Shown: positions 8,271 to 16,355 of the stretch, in pieces | How positions within the stretch are numbered: position 1 is the first letter of the stretch | Layout: the number at the start of each line of letters is the position of its first letter | Assembly: GCA_963589005.1 (NCBI GenBank) | Contig: CAVAJR010000002.1 | Location: 1-64,000, forward strand | DNA from: RGIG5612 sp963589005 | Lineage (GTDB): Bacteria; Bacillota; Clostridia; Lachnospirales; Lachnospiraceae | DNA: 64,000 nt | Direction of reading: 5' to 3' | Made by a program: the position numbers and the translations under genes | Notes under the pieces: generated by a model | The model's database searches: none | Seen by the model: only the letters and a program-made list of their open reading frames with translations | Told to the model about the DNA's origin: nothing

Positions 8271-9047
8271 ATGAGCGAATCAAAATTTTTATTTAATGGC
8301 GGTCAGTGCCGCACCTACAAGGACGGAGAAGTCCCTGTAAAATTCGAAAAAGTCCCATTTACTAAAGTAAAAGTTGTAGAAATGCCGCCTTTCGAGGTGC
8401 ATCCGAAATTTGCAGACAAGGATTATGTTGTAACATCTGATCTGACAGAATTTATTCCTGATGTTACTGCTGCCATGTGCGACTGGTGGTGGGGCAATAT
8501 GGAAAAAGGATACAATGTATGGGCTCCGGGCGAGCACTACGGATTCACATGGCAGGTTCCGCCTTGTGAGATCGGATATGAAGGTTCTGTAGAGATTTCA
8601 TACGAATTTGACCCTCACAATCCGCTGGCTCTTACAAGACTCAGCATGAAGGAATATCCATTTACAGAATGCATGGAGCATTGCTGGATGAGCGCATGTA
8701 TGTTAGGTCCGGTACAGACCTTCCTGATCCATATGTATGAAGACACCGAAGGCGGTATCTTATGGAGAAGTGTTCAGTTCATGACCAAGGCAAATGCTGC
8801 TGTTATGGCATCTATCGCAGATAAAATGCCCGATCTCTCAAGCCATATGGAATATGAGTCAGGCAGATTGAATGTAGTTCTTCCTCCTCTGTATAAGCTC
8901 TGGATCAACCATCCTGACCCATGGGAGAATGTTCAGTTCGACCTTACAATGGTTAAGAATGAAGATGGAACATGGAGACACAAATATAAGAACCTTCCGC
9001 CTGAAAAGCACGCTGACGGAACATGGTCTTATGTAGAAGCAAGATAG
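8271..9047 (+). CDS. DAPG hydrolase (PhlG-like) family protein
   Basis: The 258-aa protein shows the PhlG-type signature around residues 67-91: MCDWWWGNMEKGYNVWAPGEH, an invariant Trp cluster followed by the zinc-ligand His. In PhlG the family cleaves a C-C bond of 2,4-diacetylphloroglucinol using Zn2+. The natural substrate in an anaerobe is unknown and may be a plant phenolic or a related beta-diketone. TGGAGG lies 7-8 nt before ATG. The gene is monocistronic, with its own promoter region and terminator. Two CodY-like boxes upstream suggest nutrient control. Confidence 0.75.
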   Translation: MSESKFLFNGGQCRTYKDGEVPVKFEKVPFTKVKVVEMPPFEVHPKFADKDYVVTSDLTEFIPDVTAAMCDWWWGNMEKGYNVWAPGEHYGFTWQVPPCEIGYEGSVEISYEFDPHNPLALTRLSMKEYPFTECMEHCWMSACMLGPVQTFLIHMYEDTEGGILWRSVQFMTKANAAVMASIADKMPDLSSHMEYESGRLNVVLPPLYKLWINHPDPWENVQFDLTMVKNEDGTWRHKYKNLPPEKHADGTWSYVEAR

Positions 9048-9126
9048 TCATATGTTTAATCTCTATTGCTGGCCGCACCATATTATGCCCTCGGCATAGG
9101 GGATAACAATACCGATATAATTAAAC

Positions 9127-9192
9127 CGCCCGGAAATCTATGCTCATACAGCATTTCCCCATCAGTGGGGGCAGATTACCGGGCGATTTTTT
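9127..9192 (+). terminator. Intrinsic terminator after the PhlG-like gene
   Basis: CGCCCGG (9127-9133) pairs with CCGGGCG (9179-9185), extended by AATCT/AGATT and an inner CCCC/GGGG hairpin, and followed by seven T. Confidence 0.85.
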
Positions 9193-9207
9193 TATTTCTT
9201 CTCAGAA

Positions 9208-9771
9208 TTAAGCATCTTTTCGCGAGTATGTCTCAATATATTCGATCATTTCATCTGTCTTACTCTCATCAAAGCATCTGTATAATTCCAGACAATGAGG
9301 CTTCATGAATTTTTCTTCTACGCCATTGTGCATCAATGCCTCTATCGAATAATAATATCCATTGATGTTAAATAATGCTATCGGCTTATCCAGCTTCTTC
9401 AATTGCTTAAGAGTAAGCACCTGGAAGAATTCATCAAGGGTGCCGACTCCTCCCGGCGCAACTATAAATGCATCCGCATTTATCTCCATAATCTCCTTAC
9501 GTGTGCTCATGGTTGTGGTATGGATTATATTATTACATTCCTTATAAAGAGCCTCGACATTCGACTCTTTGAAAAACTCCGGTGCCACTCCTGCGATCAT
9601 ACCGCCGCCGCGTTTGAAGCCTCTTGCAGCTGCTCCCATAAGTCCGCAGGCACCGGCTCCGTATATCAGATTATGTCCCCTTTGAGCCAGCCTTTCGCAC
9701 AAGTCTTCTACTATCTTGATATAAAGCTCATCTATTTCAGTGCTTGCCGCACCATATACACATATGTTCAT
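9208..9771 (-). CDS. LOG-family protein (TIGR00730), nucleotide phosphoribohydrolase type
   Basis: A 187-aa Rossmann-fold protein of the LOG/TIGR00730 family, often misnamed lysine decarboxylase. The defining motif PGGVGTLDEFFQVLTLKQL is complete at about 106-124, and the GAGACGLMGAAARG loop is present at 39-52. Characterised members release the base from cytokinin-type or purine nucleoside 5'-monophosphates. GGAGG lies 9 nt before ATG. The neighbouring miaA makes isopentenyl-adenine in tRNA, and breakdown of such tRNA yields cytokinin-type nucleotides. That link is tempting but unproven. Confidence 0.88.
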   Translation of the reverse strand: MNICVYGAASTEIDELYIKIVEDLCERLAQRGHNLIYGAGACGLMGAAARGFKRGGGMIAGVAPEFFKESNVEALYKECNNIIHTTTMSTRKEIMEINADAFIVAPGGVGTLDEFFQVLTLKQLKKLDKPIALFNINGYYYSIEALMHNGVEEKFMKPHCLELYRCFDESKTDEMIEYIETYSRKDA

Positions 9772-9979
9772 TTACTGTATCCTCCGTTTTCTTTATTTTT
9801 CGCGGGTTCAACTCTATGGCTGCAACGCCGCTAAATATTCGTTTTCTATTTTCACAATTTTCAAGCAATATGTCAATTCCGTAATCTTGTCTTCATATTG
9901 CATATGAATTTAATCTTGCCTTTATGCTGCTGAACTCATTTGTCATTTGCAGCATTTGCCCGATTTCCCCGTAAAAATG

Positions 9980-10008
9980 TAGACACCCAGCTTCTTCTCT
10001 TTTATACT
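9980..10008 (+). promoter_or_regulatory. Promoter for miaA
   Basis: TAGACA (9980-9985), a 17-bp spacer and TATACT (10003-10008). The transcript would have a ~145-nt leader. Confidence 0.55.
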
Positions 10009-10030
10009 TGCTTCTAAAAGTCATAGGCAT

Positions 10031-10067
10031 GGGCTGTGCATATGAGCAGGTTGTCCTTGCGCAGCCC
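10031..10067 (+). other. Hairpin in the miaA leader
   Basis: GGGCTGTGC (10031-10039) pairs with GCGCAGCCC (10059-10067), nine pairs including one G-U. A small second stem CAGCC/GGCTG (10123-10138) lies just before the miaA ribosome binding site. Neither has a U tract. Confidence 0.4.
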
Positions 10068-10158
10068 TCAGTCATCGTATCACAGAACTGCACAGGATAT
10101 GTCAGGCGTCCTATGAAAAACACAGCCGAAAAAGGCTGCATGAGCACGAGGTAACATA

Positions 10159-11058
10159 ATGAATAAACTTATAGTTATAGCCGGTACAAATGCCTCCGGT
10201 AAAAGCGGTCTGGGCATAGAACTTGCCAGATCATACGGCGCAGAAATCGTCTCTGCCGACTCCAGGCAAGTCTACAAGGGGCTGGATCTGGGCTCCGGCA
10301 AGGTAATGCCGGAGGAAATGCAAGGTGTGCCTCATCATCTTCTTGATGTTGCCAATCCTAATGATTCCTTCACCCTGGTTGATTTTCAGCATCTGGCATA
10401 TAGAGCCATTGATGATATTCATGCACGAGGCAGGATTGCATTTCTGGTAGGCGGCACCGGCCTGTATATTAATTCAATCGTTGATGGGTACAATATAGAG
10501 GCAGAGCCTGTGAGTCCGGAGCTCAGGAACGATGTCGCCTCCAAAGATCTTGATGAGCTTATTGAGATTCTCCGTGAGAAGAATCCTGCAGCACTTGATC
10601 GTGTTGATCTTCAAAATAAACGCCGTGTTGAACGGGCAGTCGAGCGTGCGCTCACCGGTTATTTGGATGAGCCTGTCAATACCCCTCGTTATGAGACTCT
10701 CGTTATCGGTGTTACATGGCCTCGTGATATCTTATATAAACGAATAGAAGAACGGCTTGACCGCCGTCTGAAGGAAGGCATGATAGAGGAAGTAAAATCC
10801 CTGCGTGCAAATGGTGCGACAGATGATTTTCTCTACAAGCTCGGTCTGGAATACAGATATATTCTCATGTATTTAAGGGGTGAATTCGAAAGCTTCGATG
10901 CATTTTATGATAAATTGTTTATGGAGATCCGTCACCTGGCCAAGGAGCAGATGACATGGTTCAGGAAGCGTAGGGATATTCACTGGATCGATATGCAAAA
11001 TGACCCGGTTGCTGAGGCGAAGGATCTGATAGACGCATTTATGCAGCCGACATCCTGA
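10159..11058 (+). CDS. miaA: tRNA dimethylallyltransferase MiaA
   Basis: The 299-aa enzyme transfers the dimethylallyl group from DMAPP to N6 of A37 in tRNAs that read UNN codons. The P-loop is GTNASGKS (residues 9-16). The conserved ADSRQVYKGLDLGSGK block follows at ~32-47, then GVPHHLLDV and VGGTGLYINSIVDG (~95-108). Most MiaA proteins have GPTA-GK; the GTNASGKS variant is slightly unusual. GAGG lies 7-8 nt before ATG. It is a single gene with its own promoter and a hairpin-containing leader. Confidence 0.93.
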   Translation: MNKLIVIAGTNASGKSGLGIELARSYGAEIVSADSRQVYKGLDLGSGKVMPEEMQGVPHHLLDVANPNDSFTLVDFQHLAYRAIDDIHARGRIAFLVGGTGLYINSIVDGYNIEAEPVSPELRNDVASKDLDELIEILREKNPAALDRVDLQNKRRVERAVERALTGYLDEPVNTPRYETLVIGVTWPRDILYKRIEERLDRRLKEGMIEEVKSLRANGATDDFLYKLGLEYRYILMYLRGEFESFDAFYDKLFMEIRHLAKEQMTWFRKRRDIHWIDMQNDPVAEAKDLIDAFMQPTS

Positions 11059-11168
11059 CCATGCAGACAAAATATACGGTCCTTCATTTCAATCCGGCAG
11101 AAGCATTTACGCAGTCATCATCTTGACAGCGGTTGTGATGCTCACGAATATTCAGCACTTATACGACA

Positions 11169-11208
11169 CCAAGGGTCTTAGTATCATTCTTAATACTAAG
11201 ACCCTTGG
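11169..11208. terminator. Perfect 16-bp inverted repeat, possible terminator
   Basis: Arms 11169-11184 and 11193-11208 are perfectly complementary (CCAAGGGTCTTAGTAT on the left) around an 8-nt loop. The repeat lies between two convergent genes. Neither strand shows a U tract after the stem, so it is either a U-poor terminator or a mobile or regulatory palindrome. Confidence 0.5.
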
Positions 11209-11317
11209 TCTGTCAGCTTGACTTAATTAATTATGCCAGTTATCCGAACTTTTTAATCAAGAAACATTGCATTTACATACACGGTAAGGCTAAATAACTC
11301 ATGAAGCCAATCTTGCC

Positions 11318-12979
11318 TTATTTCTGGTGTTCAAGTGCAAGTGTCTTGGTTGTAATATCACATACTTCACTCGGACCGTAATACTGAATGGCGCCGGTAT
11401 ACTGATAGCAGGTATTAACTGCCCACTCGTCTCTGTGAGCTGCAAAATATTTAAACGGACCGCCATCAAGTTCAACTAATGCCTTCTTGATAACCGGCTT
11501 GTCCTGTCCATTTCTTCTCTCGATATTCATCATCTTGGTAATCGGCATGCCGCCTGCTACCCACTGCTGTGCAGGCGCCGACAGGTTAGATACTTTAGAC
11601 AGATATCCTGTATAACCATAAGCGATCAGCATGCATGCATTGTATCCGAGTGCATAGCAATAATCTGAATCAAAATTCGAAGGGAATGCACACCTTCCTT
11701 CATATCCGAAGAAGTGCGTAAGTGGTGAGAATTTGCCCTTATATGTGCCTGCAGCCTTCCTCTGAGCCAGCTTATCCTTAACAAGAGCTGCGAAGAGCTT
11801 CTCGCTTTCGATAAGTGAAACCTGAACATTGCCATGCGGATCTCTTTCAAGGAAGAGCTGCTGCTGGATGCCCACAGGAAGGATCGCAAATACTTCCATT
11901 GCCTTAGCCGAGAGTCCTTTTTCAATAAATGCGTACTTTTCTTCCCAGCTTCCCAGTGCAGTGAACTCCTGCGTCTTCTCACCTGCCAGAAGCTCGTTGA
12001 TCTCTGCAATAAGTGCTGAGAATTCAGGGACGAATTCTACTATGCCCTCCGGAATAATAACAACGCCGAAATTCTCCTTCTTATTACCCCTTGCCTCGAC
12101 TGCATCAGCAATCTGGTCTGCGATTTCTGACAATGACTGCTTCTTAGCCGCCACTTCCTCACCCACGAGACAAATATTCGGCTGAGTCTCAAGGGCACAT
12201 TCAAGAGCTACATGAGACGCTGACCTTCCCATAACCTTGATGAAATGCCAATATTTCTTGGCAGAATTGCAATCACGCTCGATGTTGCTGATAAGCTCAC
12301 TGTAGGTTTTGGTAGCTGTATCGAATCCGAAGGATATCTCAATATCCTCATTTTTAAGATCGCCATCAATAGTCTTAGGACAGCCGATAACTGAAATGCC
12401 GGTATCATTTGCCGCCATATATTCAGCAAGAACAGCCGCATTTGTATTAGAGTCATCGCCGCCGATTATTACTATCGCGGTTACGCCGTGCTTCTGGCAT
12501 ACCTCAGTTACGACCTTGAACTGCTCTACAGTCTCAAGCTTGGTCCTTCCTGAGCCGATGATGTCAAATCCGCCTGTATTCCTGTATGCATCAACGAATT
12601 CATCAGTCATTACAACATAATCATCATCAATAAGGCCGCTTGGGCCGCCTTTAAAGCCCATCAAGACATTATCCGGATTAGTTGCCTTAAGTGCGTCATA
12701 CAGTCCGCAGATAACATTGTGACCGCCGGGAGCCTGGCCGCCTGAGAGGATAACACCTACTACTAATTTTTTATGTTCGGCAGTGTTGGTTCCTTCCACG
12801 AATGTAATCTCATTCTTGCCATAAGTATTTGGAAATAAAGCCTTGATCTTGTCCTGATCTGCGACGCTCTGCGTAGGCTCGCCCACTCTGACACAGATCT
12901 TCTCGATGCCGTTTCTTAACATACCCGGCAATTTAGGCTGGTATTCATATCTTGCTCTCTGAAGTGGTGAAATATTCAT
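11318..12979 (-). CDS. pfp: PPi-dependent phosphofructokinase
   Basis: The 553-aa protein is a long-form phosphofructokinase that interconverts fructose-6-phosphate and fructose-1,6-bisphosphate using pyrophosphate. GGQAPGGHN is at 80-88. The phosphoryl-donor loop GGDDSNTNA (173-181) carries the second Asp in place of Gly, the hallmark of PPi rather than ATP specificity. PKTIDGDL follows at ~204, with the catalytic Asp in the TIDGD motif. Length and the N-terminal extension match the plant beta-subunit-like group found in Clostridia. AGGAGG lies 5-6 nt before ATG. It is monocistronic. Confidence 0.93.
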   Translation of the reverse strand: MNISPLQRARYEYQPKLPGMLRNGIEKICVRVGEPTQSVADQDKIKALFPNTYGKNEITFVEGTNTAEHKKLVVGVILSGGQAPGGHNVICGLYDALKATNPDNVLMGFKGGPSGLIDDDYVVMTDEFVDAYRNTGGFDIIGSGRTKLETVEQFKVVTEVCQKHGVTAIVIIGGDDSNTNAAVLAEYMAANDTGISVIGCPKTIDGDLKNEDIEISFGFDTATKTYSELISNIERDCNSAKKYWHFIKVMGRSASHVALECALETQPNICLVGEEVAAKKQSLSEIADQIADAVEARGNKKENFGVVIIPEGIVEFVPEFSALIAEINELLAGEKTQEFTALGSWEEKYAFIEKGLSAKAMEVFAILPVGIQQQLFLERDPHGNVQVSLIESEKLFAALVKDKLAQRKAAGTYKGKFSPLTHFFGYEGRCAFPSNFDSDYCYALGYNACMLIAYGYTGYLSKVSNLSAPAQQWVAGGMPITKMMNIERRNGQDKPVIKKALVELDGGPFKYFAAHRDEWAVNTCYQYTGAIQYYGPSEVCDITTKTLALEHQK

Positions 12980-13341
12980 AATCTCCTCCTTGCATGGTTT
13001 GCTTCATACCAATTAAAACTTTCATTGCACATGATCTCAGTGCGCATGGTGTTCCTTGGTTAAGTTTCCGCAAATGATTATAATCGTTCAGCAATTTAAA
13101 AACAACATTACAGCGCATTCTTAGGGCAATTTCTGACACATTCCATACATTAGTTATCAAAGAGGCTGCAAATGTGATATATCAACTCTCCCGGACCGCA
13201 GTTCAGATATCATACACATCAACGCCGGAATGTGATAAACTGTAGGTATCCGCGCAGGCAATTAAATAGCTGCATGAACTGAAGTGCCTTGTATATTTGC
13301 AAGGTGATCATACCAATTCGAGGCAGAAAGGAAAGCAAGAT
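12980..13341. other. Divergent intergenic region between pfp and the PucR-type gene
   Basis: It contains the pfp promoter on the minus strand (listed separately). On the plus strand I see no convincing -35/-10 pair for the regulator gene. No small gene is recognised. Confidence 0.4.
13077..13105 (-). promoter_or_regulatory. Promoter for pfp
   Basis: On the minus strand, TTGTTT (13100-13105), 17 bp and TATAAT (13077-13082). The -10 lies in the palindrome GATTATAATC. Confidence 0.6.
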
Positions 13342-15069
13342 ATGAAGCTGTCATTAAAGATCATCAGTGAACATCTGGAAGAACATGTGCATATTCTTCG
13401 TTTCAAGGACATTTACAGCACTTTAAGACTTAGCCGTCCTGTTTTCCTGACTGGCGAGGCAGAGCTTGCCACGGATACGCTGTATATTACATCTGCAGAC
13501 AGAATGCCTGCGGATCTGACATATCAGAACGGATGCGCGCTTATTCTAATCGGCAATGTTAATACTGATGTGCTTAACTGCCCTGCTGTAATCCTTATTT
13601 CGGAGACTGCAGACATATTGAAGGTGCATAATTATGTAAATAGCATCTTCGATTTCTTCGATGACTGGCAGCATAAGCTGGAATATATCTCTACACACTA
13701 CGGAAGGATGTCATCATTTAAGAAATGTCTGGAAGCTTCGCTTGCAGTATTTGAAAATCCTGTTTCCATCTCTGATCCGTCTTATAATTATCTGATCGCC
13801 AGCCTGGAATCCTCGCAGGCTACTTTTAATGTAAAGAAATTATCTGACAAGATGAAGGATTATATTAACAACAGCCCATTTGGCCGTATGCTTATTTCAG
13901 AGAAGGATGTGTTTACCATAAGCGATCCGCATTTGCAGCACAGGATGATCGTACGGAATGTTTTCTATGGAAGAGATATTATTTACAGACTGAGCGTTCA
14001 TGAATCTGCAAGAGCCTTTCGAGAGACAGATTATATTCTGCTGGATCTTCTGGCTCATTATATATCTGAATCCTATGAGAAGGATTTCCCTGATTCTGAA
14101 TCAGGAAGTGCGGTTCTGTCCAGACTGCTGGCTGCTGCACTTTCCTCAGGCATAATCAATAAATCTGCATTAAGGCTGGAATTGGATAAAATAAGCTGGT
14201 CCGAGTCCGATAAATTCGTAATTGCGTATACCCAGACAACCTATCAGGATCTTACGCTTGATTCTATTCCTTACTACTGTGAAGAGATCGCCCACGACTA
14301 CCCCGGCGTGCTGACATTCAGCTATCAGGGAAATATAGCCATACTGGTTAATCTGAATCTCTTCAGCGGTGCCGTTGATACAGGCGAATTGCCGGACCTC
14401 ACTCAATCCGATATAGCCGGCAGATCCTCTGGCAAAACGGACTCTGCTGATGCTGCTAATGCTCCGGCAGAGATCACTAATAACACCGATAGTGACCAGG
14501 CTGATATGCATAAAGGCACCAAATCAGGCACGGCAGCTGACAATATGGCTTCTGCCGAAACTGCAGCTGCCACAGGCATCAAGTCCGAGGATCCTGAATA
14601 TCTTGCTGCCTTGTCAGAATTTCTGTCTTCCTATAATATGCGTGTCGGCATATCGAATGCATTTAACAATATATATAAGATCAGACATTATTTCCGTCAG
14701 GCACAGACAGCGCTTGACATCGGTTCAAGGCAGCATCCTGAGATTATGGTCAGCTACTTTCACAAATGTGTACTGCCGCTGCTTATTAATCTGGCAACCA
14801 TGGAATTTACCAGGGATGATCTCGTATCTCCTGTATACGCCCGCATCAAGCAGCACGACCAGCAAAATAATACCGAATATCTGAAAACTCTGCGCGAATA
14901 TCTGGAACAGAATCTTAATACAGCCCAGACTGCATCTGCGCTCTATATACATCGCCTGACCATGGTATACAGGCTCAAGCGTATCTGTGAGATAGGAAAA
15001 ACAGATCTGAAAAAGCCAGACGAATTGCTTCATCTGGCTATGTCATTTATGATCGATGACGGTCGATAA
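13342..15069 (+). CDS. PucR/CdaR-type transcriptional regulator
   Basis: The 575-aa protein ends in a PucR-type helix-turn-helix: LREYLEQNLNTAQTASALYIH, then RLTMVYRLKRICEI. This domain is known from purine-catabolism and sugar-diacid regulators. The N-terminal ~300 residues resemble a sensory region. Between ~345 and ~420 lies a low-complexity linker rich in Ala, Asp, Thr and Ser that interrupts the GGDEF-like middle part. ATG 13342 has AAAGGAAAG upstream; the frame is open back to a TTG at 13297 without a better site. The target is unknown; pfp is divergent and the acyl-CoA ligase cluster is downstream. Confidence 0.8.
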   Translation: MKLSLKIISEHLEEHVHILRFKDIYSTLRLSRPVFLTGEAELATDTLYITSADRMPADLTYQNGCALILIGNVNTDVLNCPAVILISETADILKVHNYVNSIFDFFDDWQHKLEYISTHYGRMSSFKKCLEASLAVFENPVSISDPSYNYLIASLESSQATFNVKKLSDKMKDYINNSPFGRMLISEKDVFTISDPHLQHRMIVRNVFYGRDIIYRLSVHESARAFRETDYILLDLLAHYISESYEKDFPDSESGSAVLSRLLAAALSSGIINKSALRLELDKISWSESDKFVIAYTQTTYQDLTLDSIPYYCEEIAHDYPGVLTFSYQGNIAILVNLNLFSGAVDTGELPDLTQSDIAGRSSGKTDSADAANAPAEITNNTDSDQADMHKGTKSGTAADNMASAETAAATGIKSEDPEYLAALSEFLSSYNMRVGISNAFNNIYKIRHYFRQAQTALDIGSRQHPEIMVSYFHKCVLPLLINLATMEFTRDDLVSPVYARIKQHDQQNNTEYLKTLREYLEQNLNTAQTASALYIHRLTMVYRLKRICEIGKTDLKKPDELLHLAMSFMIDDGR

Positions 15070-15241
15070 TTTAAATAAGTATTCATAAACGCTTCCTGCA
15101 TCCATGTTCCGTCAGGCAGGGTATGTCACAGGCAATAGTTTAATAACTGCTGCAATCCCCCTTGCTCCGGCTGCGCTGTTTTCTCTTGTACTATCAAGAA
15201 ATCAGGCAAGTGATCAGGCGCAGTTAATTAAGCCTGTTATA

Positions 15242-16120
15242 CTAATATTCAACTTCCTGATCCATAGGAAGCTCCAACAGCTGCGGATTTTCTATAAGAG
15301 TTTTCAGAAGCTTTAATGACTTGGCATAATAATATCCGTCTGCAAGTCTCTCATCCAGGGTAAGTCCCAGACTTACTATCTCCTTCTCTACCGGATTGCC
15401 ATTTTCATCATTTTCTACAACCTTCTTGATCTCGCCCATGATGCAGAACAATGAGCAGGTGCCCCAGTTTGTAAGGTGATGATATCCTACATTCAGTTTA
15501 AGCGAACCCAGATTAGACAGCAGCATTGACGTATAATAAGGATCCGTCTCGATCAGTCCCCTCGGGCATTTGCCGATCTTGTCCAGGAAGCAGATTATCT
15601 CGCAGAACAGTCTCGTAAGTCTTCTCGGCATACGGCTTACGATATCCATGCTTTCTGATGACTTATCCATCTTATCACTTCTGCCGGAACTTATCTGCTT
15701 ATACAGCTTCTCATGGATGGTATGAATATCATCCTTATCCTCAGCATGGATGATGGCCAATGCCTCTGCTCCATTGTCTGAGAAGAGCTTCTTAACTACA
15801 AATGAAACCGAAACTTCATTACGCTGGTACATTAATTTATTGGCCACGAATCTGTTCAGTCTCGGTCTTAATGTCAGAGTCTTGATCGCTGCAGTTACAA
15901 TAATGTGAAATGGAGTAAACGGAAAATCTGTCTCATTTTCGTTTAGTTTCTCCAAATATGCCCTCATAGGTGCCATATCGAATTTTTCCAGAAAATATGC
16001 TTCATTATCGCATCGATTCGGATACAGTATCGGTGTAATAACATGCATAGGATCTAAGTCACGTATCAACTTGCCGTCAAATCTGTCTCCAAAACGACGG
16101 CGTTCTCTCTTTTTCGCCAT
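15242..16120 (-). CDS. Stand-alone 2-oxoacid dehydrogenase E2-like acyltransferase domain
   Basis: This 292-aa protein looks like the catalytic (CAT-like) trimeric domain of dihydrolipoyl acyltransferases, without a lipoyl domain. The C-terminus LGLTLDERLADGYYYAKSLKLLKTLIENP aligns with the family's HxxxDG...FL..L...LENP block. The catalytic His position is Asp (DERLADG), so classical acetyl transfer to CoA is doubtful. The N-terminus is very basic (MAKKRERRRFGDRFDG). The gene follows the acyl-CoA ligase on the same strand, 235 bp downstream. A role in acyl handling with the ligase is inference. Confidence 0.72.
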   Translation of the reverse strand: MAKKRERRRFGDRFDGKLIRDLDPMHVITPILYPNRCDNEAYFLEKFDMAPMRAYLEKLNENETDFPFTPFHIIVTAAIKTLTLRPRLNRFVANKLMYQRNEVSVSFVVKKLFSDNGAEALAIIHAEDKDDIHTIHEKLYKQISSGRSDKMDKSSESMDIVSRMPRRLTRLFCEIICFLDKIGKCPRGLIETDPYYTSMLLSNLGSLKLNVGYHHLTNWGTCSLFCIMGEIKKVVENDENGNPVEKEIVSLGLTLDERLADGYYYAKSLKLLKTLIENPQLLELPMDQEVEY

Positions 16121-16284
16121 ATTTGCCCTCTATATTATCTTGAAAATATTATCAGCCTGCCCGTGCCGCCGCATTTGCGATATAACCGCTGCCAAAAGCA
16201 GTCATACAAGGCATTTACCAACAGCAGCCATACATTCAGGTTCTCAACATGATGTTTAGCTGATTGCTCATTCTTAAACTTATT

Positions 16285-16308
16285 GTCAGTGGACACGCGT
16301 CCGCTGAC
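16285..16308 (-). other. Hairpin between the ligase and the E2-like gene
   Basis: GTCAGTGGAC (16285-16294) pairs with GTCCGCTGAC (16299-16308), with one G-U pair. It has no U tract, so it may be a partial terminator or an mRNA-stabilising element. Confidence 0.4.
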
Positions 16309-16355
16309 ACGAACCGACTGATTATATTCCAAATATAGTTACATTTGCAAGCTTA

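Noticed and set aside
9893..10147. 84-codon minus-strand frame before miaA
   Set aside because: It runs through the miaA promoter and leader hairpins and has no ribosome binding site.
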